Below, in pieces: positions 10,937 to 22,831 of a stretch of DNA of 64,000 nucleotides. Under the pieces are notes generated by a model, which searched no databases, was not told the origin of the DNA, and saw only the letters and a list, made by a program, of their open reading frames with translations. Source of the DNA: Longibacter salinarum (GTDB lineage Bacteria > Bacteroidota > Rhodothermia > Rhodothermales > Salinibacteraceae); contig NZ_PDEQ01000001.1 of assembly GCF_002554795.1 (NCBI RefSeq), positions 434,001 to 498,000 of the forward strand. Reading direction: 5' to 3'. Both the position numbers and the translations under genes were made by a program. Position 1 is the stretch's first letter, and every line of letters starts with the position of its first letter.

Positions 10937-11142
10937 CACTTAACAGCGGTCCTACGCTGCACACGAGATCACACCGTCCAACGTAGCGCGTTGGATTCTC
11001 GACTGCCACGCCGTTTCTGGCCACTCTGCCGGGGACGGCGTTTTCTGGTTCCCCCGGTTGCATCCCACGTCTCGCATCCGAGTCTTCCCGAACACCGCCA
11101 ATGCAGTCTCCGGACATCTCTGACCACGATTGATCAACGTTT

Positions 11143-12711
11143 ATGCCCGCTGAATCTGCTGCTGGCGAACGGTTTGCGCGCGACATGCGTCGCATCCGGG
11201 AGTCCCGTGACGTGACGCTCGAAAACATTCACTTGGAGACCCGTATCGCCGGCACGCTTATTTCAGCGTTCGAAGAGGACGGTCTGTTCGAGCATCCGGC
11301 GTTCAACCGGGTCTATCTTCGCTCGTTTGTTCGAGCGTACGCTCGGTGCATCGATGTGAATCCGGATCTGGCGATTCAACATCTTGAGCGAGCCCTCGAA
11401 GGCGAGTACCAGAACGAATTGGCGACTCAGGTACTCGGCGACGCTCCCCAGACCCCGATAGCTGAAGATGCCGGCGCGGAGCACGAAACGGACGAAGCTG
11501 ACGTCTCCAGTCCACCGAGTGTCCAGGAGCAAGAACCACAAACGTTCTCCCCGCGCCCGGTCGGGTCCTCGCCGTTAGACGAAAAGCCCGACCGGGACGT
11601 ATCGGGTTCAGATGCAGATCCACGCCCGTCCGACCCTTCTGAGACGCCCACCGATACCGAACAAGATAAATCGGATTCAGACAGCACGTCAGACGAACCA
11701 CGGCACACTGAGCAGGATACCGAGGAAGACGATACACCTCAGCATATTGCAGACTCAAACGTAGGCGTCTCCGAAGAGGCTCGTCTCAACACAGGAGACG
11801 TGTTTAACAAGCGTCCCGTCTCCGACGCCGACGAGGAACCTGACGAATCCGATCCCGATGAGCTACATGAACAAATGTGGCCGAGCGAAGAGACAGAGGG
11901 AAACGAAGACACAGAGGAAGAAGATAAGGAACCGGAGGCAAAGCCGAAGAAAGAACGTCAGGGGTTCTCATCCAGCGATCGGTTTCGGACCGTAAGCGAA
12001 GGGGGCGACGACAGCCCACCGCCTCCCGCTCATGGAGAAATGGTAGGACAGCCTCGACCCGTCGGTTCGTCATCCGAACCCGAGCACACCGAAGCGAAGA
12101 CCACGTCATCCGTCGATCCAGGGACGAAGCGTGAGCGTGAGGACCGCGCTTCGCGCGACGCGACCGGCACGAGTGCTACAAGCTTCGCTGATAACCGCCT
12201 ATTGATGATCGGCGCAGGCGTTGTTGGAATCATTGTCATCGCCGGCATCATGTGGTTCATGCTCGGAGGCGAATCCGGTACGGTTGAAGATACACCGGTC
12301 GCGGACACACCTGAAGATACGACGACGCAGGTCGAGGAACCCGTCCAAACCGAACGCCCGCCGCTCGCTAATATCACTCTCGGGGATACGATGTACCTCG
12401 TCCTTCGGGCAGAGCAGGACGTCACCCCGATCCGGGTCCAGCGAGACAACGATTTGAGGCGTCCCTACTGGATCAGCGAGGGTGAATCTGCCGTCTTTCC
12501 TTTCACCGAACGGATCATCGTCTGGGATAATCTTGAGAATGTAGACGTTCTGCTCGAAGATTTTCAATACCCGGAAGACACGGACGCCCGTGGTCGCCTC
12601 GTCGTAACCCGCGACTCGGCTGAGAGGTTTGCTGACACCGTCCGTGGAAGCGCAACCGAGTATGAAGTCGCGCCTGACACCTTCCGACTGAGCCCACAGG
12701 GCCTTCAGTAG
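11143..12711 (+). CDS. RodZ-like HTH / DUF4115 membrane protein
   Basis: Bitopic membrane protein of the RodZ family, which links MreB filaments to the wall elongation machinery in rods. The 522 residues show an N-terminal Cro/C1-type helix-turn-helix domain (about 10-80, including RFARDMRRIRESRDVTLENI), a very long acidic Ser/Asp/Glu-rich linker (about 95-345), one transmembrane helix (about 352-375, MIGAGVVGIIVIAGIMWF) and a C-terminal periplasmic DUF4115-like beta domain (about 405-520). The linker is much longer than in E. coli RodZ (337 residues in total) and is typical of halophile disorder. ligA follows after 69 bases in the same direction. Confidence 0.75.
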   Translation: MPAESAAGERFARDMRRIRESRDVTLENIHLETRIAGTLISAFEEDGLFEHPAFNRVYLRSFVRAYARCIDVNPDLAIQHLERALEGEYQNELATQVLGDAPQTPIAEDAGAEHETDEADVSSPPSVQEQEPQTFSPRPVGSSPLDEKPDRDVSGSDADPRPSDPSETPTDTEQDKSDSDSTSDEPRHTEQDTEEDDTPQHIADSNVGVSEEARLNTGDVFNKRPVSDADEEPDESDPDELHEQMWPSEETEGNEDTEEEDKEPEAKPKKERQGFSSSDRFRTVSEGGDDSPPPPAHGEMVGQPRPVGSSSEPEHTEAKTTSSVDPGTKREREDRASRDATGTSATSFADNRLLMIGAGVVGIIVIAGIMWFMLGGESGTVEDTPVADTPEDTTTQVEEPVQTERPPLANITLGDTMYLVLRAEQDVTPIRVQRDNDLRRPYWISEGESAVFPFTERIIVWDNLENVDVLLEDFQYPEDTDARGRLVVTRDSAERFADTVRGSATEYEVAPDTFRLSPQGLQ

Positions 12712-14910
<2,199 letters not shown>

Positions 14911-15085
14911 TCGCACGTACACGATATGGTCGCACCACGCTCGAGTTGAATCTTTCAAGCCGTCCGGGCATTAGCACGCCGTAGCTTCGGATCGGACCCG
15001 ATGTCTCTTTCCAAGCCGATTCTCCCTCGCCTTCGGGGCGTTCAGGGACGAAATCGGCATCTCCTCACGATGTCGCTGCGACTGC

Positions 15086-17854
15086 ATGGGCATTTTAGAA
15101 TCGATTGGCCTCTCAAAACGGAAGGCGCGTCCTGTTGGACAGGAATTAGAAAGCGGGCGCACCGATAAGGAGAGCGAAGCCCGACGCCATTGGCTCGTAC
15201 GAGGGGGAATGTTCCTCGCCTTAATCGTCGTTACCGTTCTCGCATTTCCGCGCGGCGAGGTCTACGAGTATACCGTCGAGGTAGGCGATACCTGGCGCCA
15301 ACCAACCCTGGTCGCATCGTTCAACTTTCCAATTCGGAAAGACGCCAGTCGAGTCGATCGGGAACGCCAAGAAGCGCGCCGGGAAACGCCACCGTACTTC
15401 CAGGAACTCCCGAACGCCCAGTCTAAGATGGCGGCCAATCGGGATACGCTCCGACAGCAACTGGATCGGATCCTCGAAGCGTACGCCGATTACCGATTTC
15501 ATTCTACCCGAAACCGGCCCGACGCCGCCCAAGCCGACTCGCTTCGATACGTCGAGCTCCGTCGCAATGCCCTCGTCACGCTGACGCCCGGTCAATGGCG
15601 CATCCTGACCGATTCGTACGTCCGCCAGATTCCAGAGCTTTCCGACACGGCACGGCAGCCGGCGACAGAGGAGCGGCTTGACTTGCAGCTTCTGGAAGAT
15701 GCTTTCCGACTGGGCACACAGCTCCTCCGCGTCGGTGTGATGAACCAGTCGCGCGACTCGATATACACCGACAACATCATCATTCGGAATGAGGAAGAAA
15801 GCGTTCAGCGCTCCGTTTCAAAGGACAATGTTTACGGCCTAAACGAGGCATACGACTACGCGCGGAAGCAATTCGACCAGGCCTATCCGAACGACGAGAC
15901 GCGCGCGAGCCTCACATACGCATTTTTCCGCGACATATTTCAAACGTCCCTGCGCTACATGCGCGCAGAGACCATACGGGAGCGCGACCGCCGGGCCTCA
16001 GAGGTGACGGCATACGTGGGCGGCGTGCGCGAAGGGGAGGTGATCGTTCAAAAAGGAGAACGAATCACCGATGAGATTAAGCGAAAGCTGACGTCCCTTG
16101 AGCGGGAAAAAAATGAGCGGACCGCCGGACAGCTACCCTGGTGGCAACTTCTCGGCGAGACGATCTTTGCGCTGCTCACCTTCCTGTTTTTCTTCTACTA
16201 CCTCTACCAGATTCGTCGTGAGGTCTGGGACGATCAGCGAGACATGCTGCTCATCTCGATTACGCTCCTTGCCATCATTGCCCTGTTTGGCGTTGCCGTA
16301 CGCATCCCGTGGGCCCATCTCTACGCGGTACCGATCGCGCTGGCTGCGGTCATGCTGACGATCATCTTCAACTCTACGATCGGTCTCTTCTCAACGCTGG
16401 TGCTCGCGCTCGTTGGAGGTCAGATGGTCGGTCTCGACCTTGAGTTTACCTTTGCCTCGTTCATCGCCGGAGCACTCGGCGTCTTCAGCGTACGCGACAT
16501 CAAGAACCGGGGCCAGTTCGTGCTGAGTGCCGGGCTCGTGTTCCTCGGGTATGTCCTTGTTATCGTCGGTACGTATCTGTATCTCGGCACACCGACAGAA
16601 CGGCTGGGCCGCGAGCTGTCGTACGCAGCCGTCGGATCGTCCTTTACGATCACAGCCTATCTGGTGCTGTGGATTCTTGAGCGGACGTTCGACGTCACAA
16701 CCGACCTAACGCTGCTCGAACTCTCGGATACGAATCGCCCGCTTCTGAAGGATCTGAGTTTGAAAGCACCTGGATCCTTCAATCACTCCCTTCAGGTAGC
16801 AAACCTCGCGGAGGCGGCGGCGGATCGGATTGGGGCCAATGCGCTACTGACACGTGTTGGAGCGCTCTATCACGATATTGGTAAGATGAAGAAACCGGAG
16901 TACTTCGTGGAGAATCAGCGTGCCGGTGCAAACCCGCACGATAAGCTGAAACCGCGAATGAGTGCTCTCATTATCGCAAGCCACGTCAAAGAAGGGCTGG
17001 ACCTCGCGAAAAAGTCCAACCTGCCGGAGCGGGTCAAGAACTTTATTCCAACCCACCACGGTACGGCCCGGATCGAATACTTTTACCGAAAGGCGGTCGA
17101 GCAAACGGGACCAGAAGATTCGCCGGTATTGGAATCGGAGTTTCGTTATCCGGGACCGCGACCCAACTCGAAGGAAACCGGAATCCTCATGCTGTCCGAC
17201 AGCGTGGAGGCGGCAAGTCGAAGCCTCGATGACCCGACGCACAACCGTCTGAAGTCGCTCATCGACCTCATCTTTAAGGAGCGGATCGAAGACGGACAGC
17301 TCGACGACACGGGCCTGACGTTCCGGGACCTACGACAAATCAAGGATACGTTCCTGCAGATGCTGCTGGGCATCTACCACGTCCGTGTCAAGTACCCGGA
17401 TCAGGAAGAGGAAATGGAGGATGACTCGCGCCCGGTCGTCAGTGCACCGGAGGAGATCGACGAGGAGACGTACAAGTCGGTCTCAATCCTCTGGGACAAG
17501 GACGTTATCGGCCCACCGGAGCAGAGTGTCAGTTCCGATCGCCTTCGCGGGCTTCCGGGCGTTCGGGAGACGCGTGCACCCCGCCCCGATCTGGCCGAGG
17601 CCTCCCCACATCATCGCTCTACGCGCCCGCGCCCGGATCGACCGCTCTCGAATGGAGACCGGTTGACCGATTCCAAGGACGAATCCAACGATGGTGCCGC
17701 GGGCGGATCGAGCGAGGAGACCAACAGAACCGCCTCCGGAGATGGCGCTACCCCGAACGCACCGACGGAGGCGAGTACCGATGCGAACGAAACAGCCGCA
17801 CCGGCCGCAGATCACGAGGAGGGGAGCGACGACGCAAATACGCCGTCCGCCTGA
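15086..17854 (+). CDS. 7TM-HD cyclic-dinucleotide phosphodiesterase, PgpH-like
   Basis: Membrane HD-domain phosphohydrolase of the 7TMR-HD / PgpH family; characterised members hydrolyse cyclic di-AMP. The protein has 922 residues. After a basic N-terminus there is one helix (about 40-60), an extracytoplasmic domain (about 60-345), seven transmembrane helices (about 350-535) and a cytoplasmic HDIG domain. In that domain His567 of FNHSLQVANLAEAA and the His596-Asp597 pair of YHDIGKMKKPEYF are the metal ligands. An acidic, Pro/Ser-rich tail of about 140 residues after the HD domain is unusual and probably disordered. c-di-AMP controls potassium and osmotic balance in many bacteria, which fits a halophile. 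It converges on the GntR gene with 19 bases between them. Confidence 0.85.
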   Translation: MGILESIGLSKRKARPVGQELESGRTDKESEARRHWLVRGGMFLALIVVTVLAFPRGEVYEYTVEVGDTWRQPTLVASFNFPIRKDASRVDRERQEARRETPPYFQELPNAQSKMAANRDTLRQQLDRILEAYADYRFHSTRNRPDAAQADSLRYVELRRNALVTLTPGQWRILTDSYVRQIPELSDTARQPATEERLDLQLLEDAFRLGTQLLRVGVMNQSRDSIYTDNIIIRNEEESVQRSVSKDNVYGLNEAYDYARKQFDQAYPNDETRASLTYAFFRDIFQTSLRYMRAETIRERDRRASEVTAYVGGVREGEVIVQKGERITDEIKRKLTSLEREKNERTAGQLPWWQLLGETIFALLTFLFFFYYLYQIRREVWDDQRDMLLISITLLAIIALFGVAVRIPWAHLYAVPIALAAVMLTIIFNSTIGLFSTLVLALVGGQMVGLDLEFTFASFIAGALGVFSVRDIKNRGQFVLSAGLVFLGYVLVIVGTYLYLGTPTERLGRELSYAAVGSSFTITAYLVLWILERTFDVTTDLTLLELSDTNRPLLKDLSLKAPGSFNHSLQVANLAEAAADRIGANALLTRVGALYHDIGKMKKPEYFVENQRAGANPHDKLKPRMSALIIASHVKEGLDLAKKSNLPERVKNFIPTHHGTARIEYFYRKAVEQTGPEDSPVLESEFRYPGPRPNSKETGILMLSDSVEAASRSLDDPTHNRLKSLIDLIFKERIEDGQLDDTGLTFRDLRQIKDTFLQMLLGIYHVRVKYPDQEEEMEDDSRPVVSAPEEIDEETYKSVSILWDKDVIGPPEQSVSSDRLRGLPGVRETRAPRPDLAEASPHHRSTRPRPDRPLSNGDRLTDSKDESNDGAAGGSSEETNRTASGDGATPNAPTEASTDANETAAPAADHEEGSDDANTPSA

Positions 17855-17873
17855 CCGCTCCGAACGGGCGAAA

Positions 17874-18800
17874 CTACGCGGGAACAGCTTCTGCGATCGA
17901 GTCGAGGGAGTCTTGACTCACAAGCACATCTAGCTTCACTCTCGGCGGTTCGTCTCCGAGAAGAGGAAGGAGACGTCGTCGGCTCGATGGCGTATACAGC
18001 AACAAGTCTGTCTGATCGATGAAGCTGTCGAGATGCTCGGTCCCCTCTTCGATCGACGCCGCAATCACCTGGCCGCGAAATGCCGAGTGCTGGCGCAGGG
18101 TGTTCGAAAGCGGCGGAATTGTGTCGCGGTAGCGCGTGACCAGCCCGAGCGTATCATGCTCTCGAAGCCGTGCGACCTTTTCCAGAACCGACGCCGGCAA
18201 ATGGGTGACATAACCGATGGTATCGGCGCGGGGAACCGTGCGCATCACGCGATCGAGATGCTCGAATGTCGTAAAAACAAAATCGGCGTCTTCGTGTCGG
18301 TCGAGCGATGAAATGGGGACCGCTCGTACAGTTCGCTGCAGGACGGCGCTGATCTGCGCGGCCGCCATGTCGCTCATCTCCGCGTGCGGTCCTACGAGAA
18401 TAAGCTTCCGGTCCATGCTCGCGTGATCGAGAAGGCTCGTCTGCTCCTGAAAGAGATACTCGACCTCAGCGTCGTTCAGGCCCAGTCCGATCAAACGCTG
18501 GAGAGCTTCGCCCACAATCTGGGCCCCCTGTTCCATACGCTCACTCTTATCGAGCGGCGTCCGCTCTTTCACCGTATACCCGCTGCCGACCTGCGCATCG
18601 AGCAAGCCTTCTTCTTCCAGCGCCTGATAGGCCTTACGTACCGTGTGGAACGAAACCCCCAGACGATCTCCCAGCTTCCGCGTGGAGGGAAGTGTGTCGT
18701 TCACCTTGTAGTGACCGCTCGCAATGAGGTAGCGCAACTGTTCAATCAGCTGCGTACTGACGGGAGTCTTTGACTCGCGATCGAGTGAGAGGAGGGACAT
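17874..18800 (-). CDS. GntR-family transcriptional regulator
   Basis: DNA-binding regulator of 308 residues. The N-terminal winged helix (about 8-80) has the GntR signature LPSTRKLGDRLGVSFHTVRKA followed by GLLDAQVGSGYTV. The C-terminal part (about 100-305) has no aminotransferase or UTRA signature that I recognise. It has alternating beta/alpha segments that look like a periplasmic-binding-protein-like sensor (GYVTHLPASVLEKV, LGLVTRYRDTIPPL), as in Bacteroidota GntR proteins with LacI-like effector domains. Its upstream region contains two operator-like repeats (18871-18894), so autoregulation is likely. The regulated genes and the effector are unknown. Confidence 0.85.
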   Translation of the reverse strand: MSLLSLDRESKTPVSTQLIEQLRYLIASGHYKVNDTLPSTRKLGDRLGVSFHTVRKAYQALEEEGLLDAQVGSGYTVKERTPLDKSERMEQGAQIVGEALQRLIGLGLNDAEVEYLFQEQTSLLDHASMDRKLILVGPHAEMSDMAAAQISAVLQRTVRAVPISSLDRHEDADFVFTTFEHLDRVMRTVPRADTIGYVTHLPASVLEKVARLREHDTLGLVTRYRDTIPPLSNTLRQHSAFRGQVIAASIEEGTEHLDSFIDQTDLLLYTPSSRRRLLPLLGDEPPRVKLDVLVSQDSLDSIAEAVPA

Positions 18801-18870
18801 GAAGCGATGATGTTACGAGTGACGTAGAATGGGCCTAAACTGAACCGCACATGGCAACGGGAATCTTTCC

Positions 18871-18894
18871 GTGATACCACTTCCGTGGTACCAC
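18871..18894. promoter_or_regulatory. putative GntR operator, tandem GTGrTACCAC
   Basis: Two copies of a near-palindromic decamer, GTGATACCAC (18871-18880) and GTGGTACCAC (18885-18894, a perfect palindrome), are separated by TTCC. They lie 71-94 bases upstream of the GntR start. GntR-family operators are typically of the kind TGGTnnACCA, so this is a good autoregulatory site candidate. Confidence 0.5.
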
Positions 18895-18944
18895 ACATGC
18901 ATGCGCGCAACAGGCCGGTTGCTGGATTACTGTACAACGTGCTA

Positions 18945-19148
18945 TTACTGGTCGAAATCGCTGCAGCTCATAAAATAATGGCATTTCGAGCAGCGGTACT
19001 TGCATCCCTGGTTGTATAGCCGGGATCCGCAGTTCGGACAGTAATCCCAATAATCGCCGCTGACCGAGGTCTTTGTCAGGTCATCGCTACCATCCTCGGA
19101 CTCGGCGGCTGGTAGTGCGCTGGCATCGGATTTACGCGATTCGGTCAT
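18945..19148 (-). CDS. small zinc-ribbon protein
   Basis: Protein of 67 residues, starting at the ATG at 19148. The first 33 residues are polar and acidic. The rest is a compact zinc ribbon: CPNC (37-40), then Cys49, CSKC (53-56) and a further Cys62 within FMSCSDFD. No enzymatic motif is visible. The start overlaps the end of the upstream membrane-protein gene by 17 bases, so the two are translationally coupled. Function unknown; small ribbons of this sort often bind nucleic acid or serve as protein-interaction knuckles. Confidence 0.75.
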   Translation of the reverse strand: MTESRKSDASALPAAESEDGSDDLTKTSVSGDYWDYCPNCGSRLYNQGCKYRCSKCHYFMSCSDFDQ

Positions 19149-19641
19149 GTGACGTGGGAGGCTCAAGGTGAGAGGCATGAGCGGGAGGCGGCTGATCCGT
19201 TCGGTCGTAGCGGGCGGAGCGGAGCGCACCGAGCAGCACGTCGTGCCCTGGCCAGTCACGGTCGAGCAGCGTGTGCGTCTCATGACCCAACGTGACGTGG
19301 ATCTTGTCCGGGGCCTCCCGTACGTCAAATACCGGTCGCCAGTCGAGGTCCACGTCACGCACAACCTCGTCGACGCTACGCAGGGCCGCCATCCCTGGAT
19401 ACGTATGCAACTCTGCCAGCCGAGAGGCAAGACGGAAACGCGTCCACCCAACCGCAACCACGATTGCAATAGGCGCAGCAACCACCACATACGGAAACGG
19501 GTCGATGCCTTCCAGAACCTGCACCGTCGCCATAATCATGAGCGGAAGCATACAGGCTCCGAGGGGCGCGACCAGTGCTTCGCCGTACACGCGGACCGCA
19601 GACGCCTTGCCAGGATGGTGTACGCTCTTGAACGCCGACAC
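19132..19641 (-). CDS. two-helix membrane protein of unknown function
   Basis: Protein of 169 residues that I do not recognise. It has two hydrophobic segments, about 24-46 ([20 protein letters not shown]) and 50-68 ([17 protein letters not shown]), followed by a hydrophilic C-terminal domain of about 100 residues with the acidic, His-containing stretch [19 protein letters not shown]. The layout resembles PH-like membrane-anchored domains. It overlaps the downstream zinc-ribbon gene by 17 bases, so the two products probably act together. Confidence 0.7.
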   Translation of the reverse strand: MSAFKSVHHPGKASAVRVYGEALVAPLGACMLPLMIMATVQVLEGIDPFPYVVVAAPIAIVVAVGWTRFRLASRLAELHTYPGMAALRSVDEVVRDVDLDWRPVFDVREAPDKIHVTLGHETHTLLDRDWPGHDVLLGALRSARYDRTDQPPPAHASHLEPPTSHDRIA

Positions 19642-19699
19642 GAGTAACGGTGGATCAGGCAGGTAAAAAGATCGAAGTCAACGCGCGAGTCGGTAAGGC

Positions 19700-20665
19700 T
19701 CAGCCCTCATCATCGATCGAGTCATCGTACGGCTCCGCGAGCACCGTCAGTTCCTCGTACATCTGTTCGTTGCCCGTCGTCCGTGCGATGTGACGAAGAT
19801 TGCGCACCATCCGAAGGAGAATGGACGTCGGCGTAGCAGCCTCGAAGTACTCCGGCTTGGGCTGGATGCCGGCCCGTAGCAGGAAGCGTACGCACTCTTC
19901 CCTCGACACAGGCTGACCGTCGTTGAACACGTCAAAATAGACCTCCCCGCGAGCATCGCTGTATTTGACCAGAAAATGGGCCGGCATCCCCACACCGTAC
20001 AAGGGGACCGCCAGGCGATCGGCCAGAGATAGGGCAATCACCGCGAGGCTAATCGGTATACCCACGCGACGGTCGATCACACGATTGAGATAGCTGTTGT
20101 TGGGGTCATCGTAATCGTCCCGATTCCCCATCAAACCGATTTCGTCCGCCAGAAACTCCATTAGCACGCGAGCCCGGTCGACGCCAACGCTTTGCATGAC
20201 CCGATCTTCAACTTGATCTGCCCAGTCGTCGAGAATGTCCTGATATCCCTCGACATCTAGATTCGGGAATCGATAGAGGGCTAGGATGAACGCGCCACGC
20301 TCCAGGTTCGGCTGGTCCGCGTCAAGGATCGCATGCCACGCGGTCTGAATATCGTTCCAGTGCAGACGACGTACGACAGCGTCAATTTGCTTGCGTACGT
20401 CGCCATGACTGGCGTCATACGCGCGGCGAAGAGCAGGCATCGCTTCACGCCCCAAATCCGTGAGTCGCTTGTGGACTTGCTCCTGCACATCCCCATCGGG
20501 ATCGTCGAGAAGTCGAACGAGCGCATTCACCTCCCGCTGGACATCCTCGTCCACCAGAACGTCTGAGACGCGCTCGGCGAGGAGGTCATCCGACACCGTA
20601 CCGACCGCATCGACATCCGTCTGCGGACGATCAGAACCAGAAGAACCCGGAGGGGAGAGAGGCAT
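19700..20665 (-). CDS. SirB1-like transglutaminase-fold protein
   Basis: Protein of 321 residues from the ATG at 20665 (MPLSPPGSSG). Residues about 30-110 form HEAT-like helical repeats (VNALVRLLDDPDGDVQEQVH). Residues about 130-260 match the SirB1 / DUF1347 transglutaminase-like family, with the conserved NSYLNRVIDRRVGIPISLAV, the VGMPAHFLVKY core and YFDVFNDGQ. The catalytic Cys of true transglutaminases is not apparent, as in other SirB1 proteins. The role in bacteria is poorly defined. A longer frame upstream (to 20710) lacks similarity and was not used. Confidence 0.75.
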   Translation of the reverse strand: MPLSPPGSSGSDRPQTDVDAVGTVSDDLLAERVSDVLVDEDVQREVNALVRLLDDPDGDVQEQVHKRLTDLGREAMPALRRAYDASHGDVRKQIDAVVRRLHWNDIQTAWHAILDADQPNLERGAFILALYRFPNLDVEGYQDILDDWADQVEDRVMQSVGVDRARVLMEFLADEIGLMGNRDDYDDPNNSYLNRVIDRRVGIPISLAVIALSLADRLAVPLYGVGMPAHFLVKYSDARGEVYFDVFNDGQPVSREECVRFLLRAGIQPKPEYFEAATPTSILLRMVRNLRHIARTTGNEQMYEELTVLAEPYDDSIDDEG

Positions 20666-20747
20666 GATGTGGCGGTGGTTCGTGAACACAAGGCGGACAT
20701 CAGAGCACAAGATCCCCCGGCGCAGTGAAACCTTGCACCGGTAGGCA

Positions 20748-20787
20748 AAAGCACGCCCGCACCCTTTGAAGGCTCCAGGCGTGCTTT
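20748..20787 (-). terminator. terminator after P5C dehydrogenase
   Basis: The arms AAAGCACGCC (20748-20757) and GGCGTGCTTT (20778-20787) pair perfectly over 10 bp. On the minus strand the stem ends in TTTTGCC, giving a short U run. It lies downstream of the minus-strand dehydrogenase gene (ends 20874) and before the SirB1-like gene. The inner loop can fold further (CCTTTGAAGG). Confidence 0.6.
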
Positions 20788-20822
20788 CCTATATTGCTTG
20801 TACGTTCGTCTCGGGGCTCGTC

Positions 20823-20847
20823 GTTCCTGCAACGGTAATGCAGGAAC
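20823..20847 (-). repeat. second hairpin after P5C dehydrogenase
   Basis: A 9-bp perfect inverted repeat, GTTCCTGCA (20823-20831) and TGCAGGAAC (20839-20847), with a 7-base loop. It lacks a U run and stands between the dehydrogenase stop and the terminator at 20748-20787. It may stabilise the 3' end of the transcript. Confidence 0.45.
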
Positions 20848-20873
20848 CGAGGAGCAAGAGGTCACCAGGTGAA

Positions 20874-22565
20874 CTACGACGCAACGGACCCGTCGCCACC
20901 GGCAGCGTGCCCGACGAGTGCTTCGTCGTCTTCGTCCGGCTGGTGGAACTTGTAGGCAAAGTGCTCCGGTGCATCGAACGTTTCCTTGACGGAGCGGGGA
21001 GAAACCCAGCGGAGCAGGTTGAGCGGCGAGCCTGCCTTGTCGTTCGTTCCCGACTTCCGCGCGCCGCCGAACGGCTGCTGCCCGACAATCGAGCCCGTTG
21101 GTTTGTCGTTGATGTAGAAGTTGCCGGCGGACTGCTCGAGTCGATCGAGCGCCTTCTTCACAACACTGCGGTCCTTCGCGAAAATCGACCCGGTAAGGGC
21201 ATACGGCGACGTTTCGTCAACAAGCTCGAGCACGTCCTCGAAGTCTTCGTCCGCGTACACGTACACTGTGGTGACCGGGCCGAAGATCTCTTCTTGCATC
21301 GTGCGCTGCTTCGGATCCGTAACCTTAATGACGGTCGGATCGATGAAGTAGCCTTCCGACTTGTCGTACGTTCCACCGTAGATAATCTCCGCCGACTCGT
21401 CTTCCCGTGCATCTTCGATGTATCCGGTGATCTCGTCGAACGCACGCTCATCAATGACGGCGTTCACGAAGTTGGTGAAGTCCTCCGGCGGACCCACCGT
21501 GATTTCGTCGAGCTGGCTCGTCATCGCCTCTTCAATCTCAGGCCAGAGCGACTCCGGAAGGTAGAGTCGGGATGCGGCAGAGCATTTCTGACCCTGATAC
21601 TCGAAGCTGCCGCGTACAATCGCTGTCGCGATCTGCTTCGGGTTGGCCGTCTCATGGGCAACGATGAAGTCTTTTCCGCCCGTCTCGCCGACGATCGTCG
21701 GATAGGTCTTGTACGTCTTGAGGTTCTCGCCGATCGTCTGCCACAGGTGATCAAACGTCTGCATCGAACCGGTGAAGTGGAGACCAGCGAAGTGCTCCGA
21801 CTCTAGCGCCGGCGTACCGACCTTCGCACCATCATCTGCCGGCAGCATATTGATCACGCCCGGTGGAAGCCCCGCCTCCTCAAAGATCTCGTTCAAGAAA
21901 TAGGCCGAATAAATCGAACGTGTCGCAGGCTTCCAGAGGACCGTGTTACCGAGGATTGCTGGCGCCGTCGGAAGGTTGCCCTGAATGGCTGTAAAGTTGA
22001 AAGGCGTCACAGCGAATACGAACCCTTCGAGCGGACGATACTGCATCTGGTTCCACATACCGGCCGCATTGTTCGGCTGGTCGCGATAGATCTGCTCCGC
22101 GTAGTGGACGTTGAAGCGGAGGAAGTCAATCAGCTCGCAGGCAGCATCGATTTCGGCCTGATAGGCGTTTTTGCTCTGTCCAAGCATCGTGGCCGCATTC
22201 AGCGTGTCGCGGTATCGTCCCGCGATCAGGTCGGCCATGCGAAGGAAGATGGCCGCACGGTCGGAGAAGTCCATCGCCGCCCACTCCTTCTTCGCGCTCA
22301 TGGCCGCGTCAATGGCCTGCTCGACTTCCTGTGCACCCGACTGGTGCACGTGACCGAGCGTATGCTGATGATCGTGAGGAGGAGCCACACGCGTCGTCGT
22401 TCCGGTCTTCACGGCTTGGCCGTTGATGTACGCCGGAATCTCGATTTCTTGCTGCCGGAGTTCCCGAAGCTTCTGCTGGATCGAACGACGCTCCGGCGAA
22501 CCGGGCGCATACTCGAGGGTCGGCTCGTTGGAAGGGGGCGGCGTCGTCGTGTAGGCGTTATTCAT
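20874..22565 (-). CDS. L-glutamate gamma-semialdehyde (P5C) dehydrogenase
   Basis: Oxidises 1-pyrroline-5-carboxylate / glutamate semialdehyde to glutamate with NAD+, the second step of proline catabolism. The 563-residue protein (start MNNAYTTT, 22565) belongs to the ALDH4 type: the N-terminal stretch IEIPAYINGQAVKTG, the Rossmann segment FAVTPFNFTAIQGNLPTAP, the general-base region TIVGETGGKDF, nucleophile Cys328 in EYQGQKCSAASRLY, and a C-terminal PFGGARKSGTNDKAG. The length fits stand-alone mitochondrial-type enzymes rather than PutA. No proline dehydrogenase gene is adjacent. An open frame upstream to 22703 carries no similarity. A strong terminator follows. Confidence 0.92.
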   Translation of the reverse strand: MNNAYTTTPPPSNEPTLEYAPGSPERRSIQQKLRELRQQEIEIPAYINGQAVKTGTTTRVAPPHDHQHTLGHVHQSGAQEVEQAIDAAMSAKKEWAAMDFSDRAAIFLRMADLIAGRYRDTLNAATMLGQSKNAYQAEIDAACELIDFLRFNVHYAEQIYRDQPNNAAGMWNQMQYRPLEGFVFAVTPFNFTAIQGNLPTAPAILGNTVLWKPATRSIYSAYFLNEIFEEAGLPPGVINMLPADDGAKVGTPALESEHFAGLHFTGSMQTFDHLWQTIGENLKTYKTYPTIVGETGGKDFIVAHETANPKQIATAIVRGSFEYQGQKCSAASRLYLPESLWPEIEEAMTSQLDEITVGPPEDFTNFVNAVIDERAFDEITGYIEDAREDESAEIIYGGTYDKSEGYFIDPTVIKVTDPKQRTMQEEIFGPVTTVYVYADEDFEDVLELVDETSPYALTGSIFAKDRSVVKKALDRLEQSAGNFYINDKPTGSIVGQQPFGGARKSGTNDKAGSPLNLLRWVSPRSVKETFDAPEHFAYKFHQPDEDDEALVGHAAGGDGSVAS

Positions 22566-22831
22566 CACGAACGGAAGAGTGAGTGAGAGCGGCTTGAAGG
22601 TGTCAATCCGGCGGGCACCGGTATCGCTTTCAAATACACACACTGGATTCGCTTGTTCGACGATTTTCGGAAGGAGAGAACCGCTTACCGCACTCAGATT
22701 CACGTTCTCGCCGCGATCCTAGCGATCGCGTATCGTGCGGCACGTAAGAGAACGAATCGGCCGAACCTCCCGGTGTCCAGCGGGTACGCGACACCGCCAA
22801 TGCGTCCTTCTCTGATTCTCACCACACGTCT

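Noticed and set aside
10692-11228. 178-codon minus-strand frame across the tRNA
   Set aside because: It overlaps tRNA-Pro and the start of the RodZ-like gene and contains the antisense of the tRNA.
20766-21806. 346-codon plus-strand open frame
   Set aside because: Antisense to the P5C dehydrogenase coding sequence and overlapping its terminators; composition is typical of a GC-rich shadow frame.
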